64,000 nt of DNA. Origin: Selaginella tamariscina. Its lineage: Eukaryota > Streptophyta > Lycopodiopsida > Selaginellales > Selaginellaceae. Shown in pieces: positions 31,902 through 45,060 of the stretch (within the stretch, counting starts at the first letter, position 1; every line of letters starts with the position of its first letter). The stretch is from positions 456,176-520,175 of the forward strand of contig PUQB01000119.1 of assembly GCA_003024785.1 (NCBI GenBank), in the 5' to 3' direction. The notes below the pieces were generated by a model. It made no database searches and was not told the origin of the DNA. It was given only the letters and a program-made list of their open reading frames with translations. Position numbers and translations under genes: made by a program.

Positions 31902-34900
31902 ATGAAGGTTTGCCCTGGAGCTTCTCGATTTCGCTGGCTCCTCCGAAACCTTCTTGAGGTAAACCAACCTCCTTTTTGTTAGTGGCTTCTTACGCTTTAT
32001 ATGTGGTTATTTCAACTTCTCTACAGTTAGTGTATTCATGCTTTCGGCCCTGCATGTATACAGTATACATATGTTTTCATTAGAGTTTCTAACAAGAAGA
32101 TAAGTACATAAGTGAATGTTCTAACTGGCTAATTGTGTGTATAGTTTCTTTTTCTTCTGACATGGATCGATGCAACAAGGTCAGCTAAGCTGGGATATGA
32201 CGGGAAACAGCATCATATCGGCATTGAAGGTGGCGGAGCTCCACAGTCACACTCGTGTATACATGGTGAGATTCTAGAGCAAAGAAGACGCTACGGGCTT
32301 AAGGAATATACTGTCACCCCACAAATGTATGGTCGGCATGCTGAGGATAGCAGGACTGGCCGTAGAATACTCTCCGCAAGTGAGTCTGAATCGCATTTGG
32401 ATGGAAGGCGGCCCATTCGAATATTTTTAAACTACGATGCTGTTGGACATTCAGCAGATAGAGACTGCACAAGGGTCGGCGACATTGTCAAGGTACATAT
32501 GATAGTATATCAACATGGATATAGTAGATCGATAAGCACTTTCGGATATTCCCTATACATGTGGTATAATTCGTGTGCTGATTATGACAGTTAGGAGAAC
32601 CACCGTCTGGAGAAGGTCACAAAGTCCCATTTTGCAACTCTAGAGCTGATCCACCTGTTTATGGTGATTGCTGGTACAATTGCACAGCTGATGATATTTC
32701 TGGAGAAGATAAGAAACAGCGCTTACATGAGGTACATGAATGTGCACATACACATACAAATATGTGGATATGCACATTGATGTGTATATCGTCGTATGCA
32801 TGTGCATATTTATATATTGATGCCTGTTGCAGGCTCTTGGGGAAACTGCGTCTTGGTTTAGAAGTGCATTGTCAGTTGAACCCGTGAAGGGTCCGTTAAG
32901 GCTCAGTGGTTATTCAGCCTGTGGTCAAGATGGCGGTGTACAATTGCCTCGTCAATATGTCGATGGTATGTATCTTTATTGTGGTATGCTATAGGATACG
33001 TACTGTAGCATGTGTGTGCCTGTCATAGTGTTTTGCATCAACAGGATCATGGTAACGCATTCTTGTACAGAGGGGGTTTGGGATGCAGATTTGGTTCTAC
33101 TCGTTACAACGAGGCCTACAACTGGCAACACACTCGCTTGGGCTGTTGCATGTGAGCGTGATCAGTGGGGGAGAGCTATTGCCGGTATGAGATGATATTG
33201 CAATATACTACGCTTAGAGTGTGTTTTGACACAGAATTTGACATATCTCCTATCGTCTTGACAGGTCATGTGAATGTTGCACCTAGACATTTGACTGCTG
33301 AAGCTGAAACCCTATTATCTGCTACTTTAATTCACGAGGCAAGTACTTTGTATATTTTAAGCTTATACGTTATATATATATATATATATTTATTTATTTA
33401 TTTATTGTGCGCTACTGATATAAAATACGTGTGTATGTAAAATGCACGGAAAAGAAATTATTTATTTGTTTACTATTTAGCAGGTAATGCATGTTCTAGG
33501 ATTTGATCCTCATGCCTTCGCTCATTTCCGCGATGAGCGCAAACGAAGACGAAGTGAAGTAGTAGTGCACTCATATGATGCGAAACTGCAACGTTCTGTC
33601 ACTCGGGTTGTGCTTCCTCGTGTTGTAATGCATTCTCGACAACATTATGGGGTAACTATATAGATATCTAAAAGTTCAAATATACCATATCTTACTGATG
33701 TACTGGAAAATCTAGGCTTATTCCAAGGATATATCCGGCTTGGAACTGGAGGATGGAGGGGGAAGAGGCACTGCAGGTTTGTTTCCAGTGCTTTATTTAA
33801 GAGGCCTATTGGCATGTATATATGTAAATGCATATAGACATACACATTCGGCATGTACCTCTTAAAAAGACTATCTCTTTAATATATTGTGGATGTACTA
33901 TTACCAATTCGAAATACATAGCGTTGTATGTACATATATTGATGTGTTTTAATATAAATGCAGGATCACACTGGGAGAAGAGATTACTTATGAATGAAAT
34001 AATGACAGGATCAGTTGATACACGTTCAGTGGTATCTGCAATGACGCTGGCTTTATTAGAAGATAGTGGATGGTATCGAGCAAATTATAGCATGGCTGAA
34101 CAGCTTGACTGGGGGCGTAGCCAAGGTGAGTAAATCTGTAATGAAACCGTATGTCTCTATATGAGCCATGTATAAGCTTACTAATAAAGGACATGCATAT
34201 ACATATAGACATATCGGAGAACTAGCAATCTATTACTATAGCTACCACTCTATGCTCTTCACTTCTAGCATCGATATGAATGTTAACTTCGCTATATGGT
34301 TAATTAACGGTTTATGATAATATTCTGAAGGGGAGGAGTTTTTGACTGCTCCATGTAATCAGTGGAAAGGTGCGTACTATTGTAACTCGACACACTCTTC
34401 GGGTTGTACATATAATAGGGAGGCTGAGGGATACTGCCCAATAGTTAGATATACGGGTGATCTTCCCCACTGGGCTCGGTATTTTTCCGAGCCCAACAAA
34501 GGTAAAATTTACATAAGACATGTATTTGCATCACATGTGTATTATGTATGCCTGTGGATTACGTAAAGTTTTGAGCTCATTCTTTGAATTTTCATAGGTG
34601 GACAATCTTCTTTGGCAGATTACTGTGCATATTTTGTTGCTTATTCAGACGGTTCTTGCACTGATGTGAACAGTGCGAGGTTGCCTGATAAGATGTTGGG
34701 CGAAATGCGTGGACACGATTCAAGGCAAGTACTACTAATGAGTATGTGTTAAGTGATGAGCGTCCCATTAATGCTGTACGATTAATTCTTAATATTATAT
34801 TAACTACTCAAGTTCCTCCGTGATATTTTAGATGCATGTCTTCATCACTTGTTCGAGCGGGATTTGTGAGAGGCACATTAACCCAAGGGAATGGTTGTTA

Positions 34901-37900
34901 TCAACATCGTTGCCTTGGTGATATACTGGAGGTAAGACTTTTTTCTTTTACTGTTGATATACTGTAGAATTGCCGTATTTATATGTATAAATGTGTGTAT
35001 TATGTATTTAGGTACGTGTGTAGATAATATAACTTATGTTAGGAAATTTTGAACTGACATTTAGGTTGCGGTTGATGGTTTCTGGAAAGCTTGTCCACGG
35101 GAAGGAGGTCCAGTTCAATTCCAAATTTTAATGGTATGCATTAACTATGCATAGATACATACATTCATTGTGTATGTATGTACGCATGCATGCTCATATG
35201 TATCGATTCGTATATACAATGGCGAGCCTTTGTTACTACGGTTTTCTAGGTGAGCTGATATGTCCTGCTTATTCTGAGCTTTGTGATGCGGTCCGTTCGA
35301 TGCCTGGAGAGTGCATCAACGGCTGTAACCTCAATGGAGAGTGTATTCAAGGAAAATGCAAGTGCTTTCTTGGACACGATGGTGAAGACTGCAACATAAG
35401 TAAGAACTCGTTTAGCTTAATTTAGTTAAATGACGGTTACCTTACACCAGAATATATTTAGTTATTAGCTTATTGAATCTTGAATGTTCTCAGGAACTTG
35501 TCCTGAAGGTTGTAGTGGCCATGGAACTTGCTTGTCAACTGGTGTTTGTGAATGCGAAGCTGGTTATACAGGGGTCGACTGTTCCACTGGTATGTGAGAT
35601 GTTATAACCTTTTAGGCTTAGCATCAACTACTCAAAAAAGTATATATGCACAAGCTTATAGTTATATATGATGCATATATCTCGTAGTACAAATCAGTAA
35701 ATAATTATATGTAAATTATGCATCACTTTGTTAATTATGTACGAAGATATGCATAATATATAAGTTCTGCAGCTAGCTGTGACGAGCAGTGCAGTTTACA
35801 TGGAGGCGTGTGCGATAACGGAGTGTGTGAATTCCGATGTTCCGACTACGCAGGGTACACGTGTCAGAATAGCAGTGCTCTTTTTCCGAGTTTATCCTTG
35901 TGCGGGGATGTGTTGATCGGGATGCTCGTGGACAGCACTGTGCACCCAGTGAACCTGGCATTCTGCAGCAACTAGAAGCAGCTGTTGTTATGCCAAATTA
36001 TAACAGACTTATACCCAATGGTAGATCATTTCTCAGTATGTTCGATAATGGTTACTGTGCTGCCGCTGCTAAGCGGCTTGCATGCTGGGTAAGCTTACAT
36101 ATATGACTATTATGTTTATGCCCATAGTCCAGAACTCTTTGATGCATTACAGATGCAGGTTACAACAGTATCCAATATTATACTATGTCTATATATATTG
36201 TGGGCTATCTACATGTTAAAAAAATGTTATGCATTCATTCAGACGCATACAATATGGACACATGGATATGTGTAGGCTGTATAGTTATGATAATACATGC
36301 ATGGATAACCTACATGTGATTTATAATATGTGTGTGTGCGTGCGTTGCGTGCGTGTGTGTGTGATGTGAGAGAGAGAGAATGTGCAAATATATACAGTTA
36401 CATACATAATATGTTTTTGTATGAACGAATTATTGTGTACGAGCATGTGTACATGTGTATGGGTGTGTGCCTGTGTAGGCATTGTCTTTAAACGTGCATC
36501 AGACATTGATATACAGACACATATGCATGTGTGTTAACTGTAGTATCTGTAATCTATAACAGCATATATGTATGGTTACTGGCACACATACATTTATGTA
36601 ATTCACAGGTCTGATTTATGGCTGACAGATATCAATACAAAGATGTGACATGGATGGTGACAATAGACTTAGAGTGTGTCATTCAGCTTGTGAATCATAT
36701 AACAGCGCGTGTGGAGCCCGATTAGATTGCTCCGATAGAACACTCTTCAGTGGTGAAGGTGACGGTGGCGGAATGTGTACAGGTCAGTACGAATATAAGA
36801 TAACTTAGTAATGTATTAACTACGTATTACGCTATATATTATGCTAATCTCCAAAGAAGACATTAATAAATAGCATGTTAGATAGTAAGGCACAGTTTTG
36901 TTAAATCCGGAAGTTACACCGACTTTACGATAGCTTTAACGTTGCAAGAATTATAAGAACTAAGTACTAATTTATGGCAAACATGGCATAACAGCACAGT
37001 TTGTTGATCGCTTTAATAAAAGCACATACCGGACTTCTGCTTAGTTTTAGGAATTGATGTGTACTTATTCTAGCTATATGTACGTAACCTACACGCACGC
37101 ACATATATCGATGTAAACCACTATATGTTGTTTTACACATTCAGATGTAAACCATTACATATTGTTTATATGGAACCATTATCTGTTGTTTCACAATGTT
37201 AACTTGTGTTTATGACTACGGGTTACAGAATGAATACAACCATAATCCTTGTTTATATAAAACCAATAATCAGTAGATGTGCTCTCTCTCTCTCCCTGGC
37301 ATTTACTGCAAACCAAATGGAGATTATGAGTGGGCTATATACTAAATTATTGTTTTTGATTACTGCTTGGGTTTGAAGTTATAAAATGTATGTCTGTATC
37401 CATACAGTTGTATATTTACGTACACATATACATACATGTGTTTGTCATCTGTGTACAGGGGACGGAGCAGTTAGACCGTGGTGGGAGCTGCATTTCAGAA
37501 CGCTTGTTCTAGCGGGGCTTTTGGTGATCACAATGTGTTTCTTCTTGGGAGCAATACGGCATCTGTGCAAAGGATGCAGTGGATACGACATTAAGGGCAA
37601 CAATGAAGGCTATATTCCTCTCGAAGATGATTCCAGCAAGGGTATTCTAGGCGTATTTATAGGTAATCCACCTACATACTCACTATACATACATCTTTTT
37701 CTATGTTTATCCAGTATGGTCTTTATACATATAGATTGTATGTACATATATTATGGAACACTATTTTGACATGTCTGTATTCACATCCAAATCTATTTTT
37801 CTGCTTATTTAAATGCCCATATACGCATGCTCGGTAAAAGCATACAATCTAGATATATGTCTCTCTAGATGGGTGTTTACATCACATACGTACGCTAAAG

Positions 37901-38173
37901 ACATAATGCATGCACCACCTTTTAGATACATACATACAGTCTGCATGTATAATGAATCATTTAATGAGCTTGTATACTCTTTCTGGATTCCCTATTGAGT
38001 GCGTGCGTGCGTGTCATTCAGGGACTGAGTGAGTGTGTATGTGCGCAGGTAAATTTGGGCAGTTTACATCTGTAGTGGAGTTGAGAAATCAACTGATTAG
38101 CAGGATATTTCCTCCACATGCATCATCATCACCGTTGTGGACAGCACAAAGGGTTTGGGAGGGGACCAGCTAA
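31902..38173 (+). CDS. Leishmanolysin-like zinc metalloprotease (M8), membrane-anchored with EGF-like repeats
   Basis: The ATG at 31902 and exon 2 (from 32145) together encode a signal peptide ([20 protein letters not shown]), split by the first intron. The secreted M8 domain follows ([30 protein letters not shown]-like pre-helix). The zinc motif HEVMH is split by an intron after HE (exon ends 33338, next begins 33484), and the third zinc His lies in GSHWEKRL, followed by the Met-turn [11 protein letters not shown] and [10 protein letters not shown]. Cysteine-rich EGF-like repeats come next ([47 protein letters not shown]). A single transmembrane segment ([19 protein letters not shown]) and a short cytosolic tail end at the TAA at 38171. 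The frame slips near 35881-35905. It probably acts as a type I membrane protease at the cell surface or in the secretory pathway; substrates are unknown. Confidence 0.92.
36110..37457. other. Long microsatellite-rich introns of the leishmanolysin gene
   Basis: One short cysteine-rich exon lies near 36630-36783 ([19 protein letters not shown]). The rest is intronic, with (TG)n, (GA)n and TATG-type repeats. No nested gene is seen on either strand. Confidence 0.6.
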
Positions 38174-38497
38174 GTCATTAAGCTGTTTATCTAAGAAGCA
38201 AATGCACTTAGCTGGAACACAGATTTCCTCTTGTGCTAAAAAAATATATAAACTTATTAACCAAACTGTTTTCATGTCGCGATCGTTAACCATTATCCTT
38301 CGTTCTTTTATGGCATCACCGTTGATCGTATTTACGTATTCATATAATTATTTAGAATGAAGATTATTGCTTGTGTTTTGGAGTCAAAAAGCACGAGTGG
38401 TATGGAAATGTACGTGTGTGCCTCAACTGTCCAACGCTTCCTTCCTTGGTGCATGGAGAGAAAAGTCAATCTAGGGTAGGCTCCATCCTGTTCGGCT
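38174..38497. promoter_or_regulatory. Leishmanolysin 3' flank and sugar transporter promoter
   Basis: About 320 bp of AT-rich sequence between two genes on the same strand. It must contain the terminator of one and the promoter of the other. No specific element can be assigned. Confidence 0.35.
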
Positions 38498-40248
38498 ATG
38501 GCTGGAGCTGCTTTCCTTGGTGCAGATGAGAGGGGGCGAAATTACCACGGGAGAACTACCTCCTATGTTGTTATTGCCTGCATAGTTGCTGCCAGTGGAG
38601 GACTTTTGTTTGGATATGACATAGGAATTTCTGGTATGTACATGGATCGTAACAATCTCAAATGATTGCTTGTTTGTGTATGTGTGTAGGTGGTGTGACA
38701 TCAATGGATTCATTCCTGAAGAAATTCTTCCCGGTTGTATACAGAAGAAAGCACGGGCCTCCACAAACGACCATTACTGCAATTACGATAACCAAGGCCT
38801 GGCTGCATTCACATCCTCGCTCTACATTGCCGGACTTGTTGCAACATTTGGAGCGTCTTACACCACCAAACTTCTTGGAAGGAAGCCAACCATTCTCATT
38901 GGCGGTCTCTCCTTCCTTATCGGTGCAGCCCTCAATGCAGCAGCCGCTAACTTGGCCATGCTCATCATTGGTCGAATCATGCTGGGAGTTGGTGTTGGCT
39001 TTGGAAACCAGGTATGTCGTTACTGTCGCTGTTTATACAAAAGGTGAACTTGTCATCGTTCTTCGGCACAGGCAGTACCGGTGTATTTATCAGAAATGGC
39101 ACCACCAAAGTTTAGGGGTGGATTGAACATGCTATTTCAGCTTGCCACCACCACAGGCATTCTTATAGCAAACTGTGTCAACTACGGCACGCAGAACATC
39201 CACCCGTGGGGCTGGAGGCTCTCCCTTGGCCTAGCTGCCGTCCCTGCCTCGGTCATGACGCTTGGCGGCTTGCTCTTGCCGGAGACTCCAAACAGCCTCA
39301 TCCAGAGGGGCCACCTTAAAAAGGGAAAAGCTGTCTTGGAGCGTATCCGTGGAACAACAGATGTGGAGGCCGAGTACGAGGACCTGCTAGAGGTAAAAAC
39401 ACCTGTCTGACGTGACGTGCGCGCCTAACAAATTGATTTGCAGGCTAGTGCTATATCAAAAACTGTGAAGCACCCCTTGAGGAATATCTTGAAGAAGAGA
39501 AGCAGGCCTCAGCTCGTAATGGCATTCTTCCTCCCAGCCTTCCAGCTACTCACGGGCATCAACTCGATTCTTTTCTATGCACCAGTCTTGTTTCAGGCCC
39601 TTGGTTTCGGTAGAAATGCATCTCTGTATTCATCTGTCATCACAGGTGCTGTTATCGTCTTTGCTTCTCTAGTCACCATTGCCACTGTTGATCGGTGGGG
39701 ACGCCGTATACTCTTCGTGCTGGGTGGTGTCATCATGGTTGTTTGCCAGGTACCTTACTTGAGCTGGTCATCGTCATATCTAACCATTTGAATGCTAGGT
39801 TGCGATTGCAATTATCTTGGCAACAAAGTACAAGAACCAAGAGACGCTTTCCAAGGGATTATCATCTCTCGTTGTGCTCTTCATCTGTCTGTTTGTGTTT
39901 GGATTTGGTTGGTCGTGGGGAGGACTGGGTTGGCTGGTTCCCAGTGAGATATTCCCACTGGAGACACGCTCGGCAGGGCAGAGCATCACAGTGGCTGTCA
40001 ACTTGCTCTTCACCTTTGCAATAGCGCAGTCGTTCCTTGCCATGCTATGTGCCTTCAAGTACGGTATCTTCCTCTTCTTTGCAGCTTGGGAGGCCATCAT
40101 GACTTTGTATGTATACTTGTTCTTGCCCGAGACCATGAATGTTCCCATTGAGGAGATGATCAATGTGTGGAGGCAGCACTGGTTTTGGAAGGGGATTGTT
40201 CCTACGTCTGCACAGGACGCTACAGTCCAGCCTGAACACTCCAAATAA
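38498..40248 (+). CDS. STP: Sugar transport protein (STP-type hexose/H+ symporter)
   Basis: A plasma-membrane major facilitator that imports monosaccharides with protons. Five exons run from the ATG at 38498 to a TAA at 40246-40248 and give about 510 residues, the usual size. Plant STP hallmarks are the N-terminal [19 protein letters not shown], the cysteine-bearing loop [18 protein letters not shown], the RK motif [21 protein letters not shown], the [11 protein letters not shown] motif closing the first half, [15 protein letters not shown], the DRWGRR motif, [19 protein letters not shown] and the final [11 protein letters not shown] (usually PETKNVPIEEM). Twelve hydrophobic segments can be traced. 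The frame shifts by one base near 38748-38760, between [10 protein letters not shown] and TNDHYCNYD; everything else is intact, so I read it as a sequence error. It converges on the ARID gene, with about 335 bp between stops. Confidence 0.95.
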
Positions 40249-40584
40249 TGGACTATAAAAACAATACAAGTATCAATGTATAAACTGTTACTCTGGCCAA
40301 CAGTAAAATTAATTAGTGAAACCGTATGTATATTCAAGCAGAATTACAGCGGATAATAACCTGTCTGTGGGGAGAATCACAAACTATTTGCAGCTGCTCA
40401 ACTCCTTTTTTAACTTTGCCTAATATGTTCTATCAAACTAACAACCATATGATGGAACATTGCGCTACTAATGCTCTGAGTGAGAGATCTTTGAATCCCC
40501 CAAGTATGTGAGGTCGGGTGTATCCATGCTCAAGTTATCTGTCATGCATGCGTGCGTGTGTTTTTAATACTTACCAGGAGAAAA

Positions 40585-41871
40585 TTAGTCTAAGACGATG
40601 ATGTCGTTGGTCTCCTTATAATAGCCAAAACTTGGATTTTCATCATCGAGCTCGTGCTCGTCATCGTCACTGTCGGGTTCCATGCCCATCCTATTCTGAA
40701 TGGCCCGCCTCCGCAGCACGAACACGTTGAAATAAAAGCTGACGAGTTCTGACCTGGTCTTGTCGGGGAAAGCCCTGTGTAACTCAGGCCACACCCCCTC
40801 TGCGTACCTACATCGGAACTTCTTTTGCTCTTGAATACTCCATGTCTGTGCAACTCTCTCCCCCATTTTGTCAAATCCCCAGCTCTTGAACGTTTCTTGC
40901 CCTATCTCTGCTTCCACCTTCTTCCTCATTTCCTCCACATGAAGTTTTACACAATTGATGGATCCCTTGTCTACACAATTGCACCCCATCACACTGCTGC
41001 TCCTTGCCTTAAGGTCCTGCAAAAACATAACACACTCAATCATATATCACATGTTCCCAGCCCAACACTTACTTGTGCTTGAGGCGGCCACAGCACCTTC
41101 CCTAGATAAACCAGGGATTTGTCACGCTCCTCTTGCGGTAGAGGCTTCTCAGGAACGTCAGCCTGGAATTCTGATCCCACCTTATCGGAAGGCCCACTCT
41201 CGTTGGAACCTTGAATGTTCTTCACCAATACAGATTTAGACGGACGAAGGCTGTACTTGGTTGCTCGCCTTGTAAATGGCTGCATAACAACAACACCAAC
41301 GATTGTAGATGTCACACGAGAACCTCAATATGATTGTTACCTTGTCATCGGCAAGCAAGGTTCGAATTCTCTTGAGTGTGTGCTGGAACTTGGGGTTGTA
41401 GGCCGCCTTCATGGGATCCCCAGGAGCAATGGCGAGGCTTGTGACCCAGTCCAAGCTCTCCTTGAAATCTGGAAAGGACTGTAACCTTGCAGATGGGTTA
41501 TCGTTTTCATCCCTCTTGCGCTTCTTCTGGGCATGGGCGTTCTCTTCATCTCTCTTCTTGTTATGAGCTTGGTGACCTTGCTCGTTGTCGGGCTTCAAGG
41601 TGCACAGCAATGGCTTGAGATACTTGAGGTATACCAACTTGACACTGGGGCCACAACGGGGGCCCAAACCGAGATGAGTGGAGATATCCGCCCATTTTCC
41701 ATGGCTACTAGTACTGCCATAACCCCCTAAATCCCTTACCTTGTGATACAAAAGCAACAGATCCAGCTCCTTGCCATCGATCAGAACCGGGAATGGCCTC
41801 CGCACGCATGGCCTCCTTGATCTCAATGAATCCGTAACCATGCTTGAAAATGCATCATCTGTAATCTCCAT
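40585..41871 (-). CDS. ARID-ELM2-SANT nuclear protein
   Basis: Three exons (41871-41341, 41279-41073, 41016-40585) join in frame without any frameshift, giving about 390 residues. The first carries an ARID/BRIGHT DNA-binding domain (RPFPVLIDGKELDLLLLYHKV, LGGYGSTSSHGKWADI, LVYLKYLKPL). A basic Lys/Arg-rich stretch follows (HAQKKRKRDEND), probably a nuclear signal. Next comes the ELM2-like part (LDWVTSLAIAPGDP, RRATKYSLRPSK), and finally the SANT domain (TWSIQEQKKF, LVSFYFNVFVLRRRA) with an acidic tail. This order is that of a plant family with ARID, ELM2 and Myb-like domains (Arabidopsis At2g46040 type), thought to act in chromatin-linked transcription control. It is paralogous to the gene at 6.45-7.37 kb, on the opposite strand. 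The start has no competing upstream ATG in frame nearby. Confidence 0.9.
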
Positions 41872-43470
41872 TTTGGGCCACTATTCCCAGCTAAGCAAGC
41901 GTTAATAACCTCAAAAATCCTGTGTTTGTGTTAAGCAGCTTTATTGGATCTCCATTCAGCACCGGATCAATTCATCTCAGATTTGATTCATTTATTGCTC
42001 ACTACATTTTTTTTGTGATTTATTAAATCCATGTGGGCAACCATTTTTAAATTATAATTCTTAAAAGCAAACCATTTTTTAATATATTATATTCTGATTA
42101 ATTCGTTGGGTTTGTATAATATTTAAATGTTTTAGGGATTAATTAATCTAACATAATGGTCAGTTTTAGTCATATTATTTTTATATATTAACAGTTTTTC
42201 TTATTCACATGTAACATAATCTAAATGGTTTCCAAGCAAATCCAGCCTAACATAATCCACATAATCCACGGATCTTATTAGAGTTAACACAATTTTTTAA
42301 AGAATCCCATAAAACTTATTAGAGTTAACACACTTTTAATCATCAATAACTTTGACTTATAACAAGGAAATTAAGCCTCTCTATAATGGCAACATAAGGT
42401 AACCTTTAGTGCCCATGCCCACTACTCCGCCGGCATGAATCAAAATGTAGATAGTACTATTAATCGGAAGCAAAATTAAAAGTGAGTCATGAATTGAACT
42501 ACAACATAAATTACTTGCCTGGTCTAGTTGAAAGAAACACGAGGCTATGAATGTTATTGAAAAACATCAAACAACTTAAAAGAGCAAGCTATCCATAAGT
42601 AGAGGAGGGTACCAAAAGAGATTGTAAAGCAAGTTTATGAGAATGGGGACATAGATTGTACAAGAAATAAATGGGAAACTTCAAATAGATTTTCAATTAC
42701 TACTAAGGAACTTAATTTTACAAGATAATTAAACACAATAAGAATGCAAAAGTTTTAAAGTGCATGTACCTCACATTGGACCATAGACTCGTTCTATGAC
42801 AAGCATCTTCTCATGTGTTATGAGAGGTCATTCATAATCAACACCCATAGGCATAAAATTTTTGACCTTGAGAATATGAATGTAAAAATAATAATAATTT
42901 TCACTATTGAAGTTTGAAAGGTGAATCATGTTTCATATGAAAGAGAAAGAAAAACAATGGCTTGGCTATAGGGAAGTGATCTTATAACAAAACAAACACT
43001 TCTTGAACAAGATAAAAGATCTTAGGAAATAGGAATGCTAAAAACTTATGTGCTTGAACACTCTCTTAAACAATGCTCACACCATAATGAGAGTTCTTAT
43101 AGATTTCACGAAGTTTAGAGGCATGCATTTAGTTCTTTTATTATTCTTTATGCATTATTAACAACAATTTTTGTATGCAAGAACAATGTTTATGATAAGA
43201 TATGAATGCTATCATGATTCTTTTTAGTGAGAGTCACTTGGGTAAACCATGTATTACTTAGTTATAGGCCCTTCTCCTAATAGCAATTGGCCTTTTTCTT
43301 TTTTATATGAGAGGAATAGAACTCTTACACTTGGTATCACAAGTAATTTATATCATTTGGTATTAAAAGTAATCTAAATTCGATTTTTATTAAGGACAAA
43401 TTTGATAACTCATATATTAAATTAGTGGCTTAATCCTTACTTTATAAGACTCTCTTATATAATACATGTG
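41872..43470. other. AT-rich non-genic stretch, start of the repeat-rich compartment
   Basis: Base composition shifts sharply to AT at about 41.95 kb. No coding-like frame, RNA gene or clear repeat was seen in this stretch. Confidence 0.6.
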
Positions 43471-43771
43471 TACGACCATATGCTTCTAGGATCCTCTAGC
43501 CCGATTGATATGTTCATACGAAAATAATTATGTACCTTTAGGATCGCCTTTGGCATGATTAATATGATGTAAAATAACTATGCACCTCTAGAAATGCTTT
43601 TGACATATATGGTCATGTCTTTCAAATAATCTCTGGCTCGATTGTTATGCTAATACGAGAACAACCATGTGCCTTTAGGATCTTCTTTGGCATAATTGAC
43701 ATGTTAGTATGAAAATAACCATGCGCCTTTAGAATTACTTCTAGCTTGATTAACATGCTAATACAGGGATA
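43471..43771. repeat. Degenerate minisatellite, unit about 55 bp
   Basis: About five imperfect copies of a unit containing CCATGTGCCTTTAGGATC, then TTGGCATGATT and ATGTTAATACGAAAATAA. Best copies start near 43471, 43528, 43660 and 43718. Copies differ by point changes and small gaps, so the array is old. Confidence 0.7.
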
Positions 43772-44778
43772 ATATTCTTACAAATGTAAGCAATAAAGTA
43801 ACAAATTCATTCCACTTAATGTGCATGTTTCTTGCTAATTGCTTGCTTTTTTATAGGTGTGGTGTGGTGTGGCTTTTTAGGTTTTATATGTGTACACTAG
43901 AATGAACATGAGTGAGATGGTCATAATAGCAAGCATTACATGGCACATGTGATGGGGGGAACTTGAAGAAGCCGAGGCAGAACAAGAGTTGTTATTGGAG
44001 GGAACCATCTTTATGTGGCAAGCACCTGAAAGCTCTCTTGAGGTGAGTATTTTCCAATTTAGGAGGTGGTGGATGAAGCCTCAAAGCAAGGAATAGTTTT
44101 TACAAGTTTCTTATGCACTTTTTTAAAAAGACTACTAAAAGTATAAGTTACATATAAGCAAAACAAAGTTCTTAATATGGTTTTATAGTGCACTTCATCC
44201 CAAGATTAATAAGAATTATACTAATTACAAAAATGTCATTCCAATTGAAATTTGAGTTGTAGTTGTATTCTTTAAGTTTTTCAAAGCTTTAAATTTTTTC
44301 AAGGCTAGCAACACCTTTGGGATTAGTGAGAGTATGAATGGGATAGTGTTAGAGAAGTGCATAACCATTTGCAATGTTTTCAAAATAACAATTAATCTTT
44401 CATCACTAGAGAGGCAAGTTATTACTGTAATGGCTTTCAAGGCAATTTATAAGCTACCAAATGTTTATATATGATTGGCTATTTGCACTTTGAGATTCAA
44501 CAATTGTCTGGATAATATAAAATAGATTATTTCAATAAAAACAATGGTTTAGGGTGATTTTTTAAGCAACCTATGATGAGAAGAGATGCTTTCTAGACAT
44601 TAATTTTGGCTACCTTATGAGTGTGCACTATAAGAGAATATAGAGGAACTCATCGTTCTTGTGTTTTATTAAGTCAAAGCATATCCTACAAGTATCTATC
44701 ATAAAGATCAACTTTCCTCTAGTTCATGTATATAGTTTGTCATTTCACCATTTTCGTACGCTCATTATTGATGTAAAT

Positions 44779-45060
44779 AAAGCTTTACATACTTGGTGAT
44801 ATTAAGGAGTATCACCTTAGATGCTTGGTTTATCTTAGCCCCTTCACTAGTAATAGTAAAAAATTGATGGATGCACAAAAACATTACAATGAACACTTGA
44901 GCAGGTAAAGGTTAAGGATTAAGTAGGCCTTCAAAATTGTCAAGAGTAAGTTGAAGACTTTGAGTACAAAGATGAAGGAACAACCATAAACAGTCAAAGC
45001 TTGCCTACTTCACAATGTGTTAATCGACGTTGAAGATTTAAAGTTTAACGATGAGATTGA
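44779..45060 (+). pseudogene. PIF/Harbinger-like transposase relic (DDE_4 type)
   Basis: A plus-strand frame with at least three stops keeps the order of conserved words of the C-terminal half of PIF/Harbinger transposases. LYILGDIKEYHLRCLVYLSPF resembles the LLGDxGYPLLPWLLTPF block (catalytic Asp region). KHYNEHLSR, then AFKIVKSKLKTL, resemble FN..LSR and the EQAFGRLKxRWRIL block. VKACLLHNVLIDVEDL resembles the final ACCxLHNxL block. The N-terminal half and terminal repeats were not found. The match rests on motif order, not on a computed alignment. Confidence 0.55.

Noticed and set aside
40585-41082. Plus-strand frames over the ARID gene
   Set aside because: They are shadows of the exons on the other strand.
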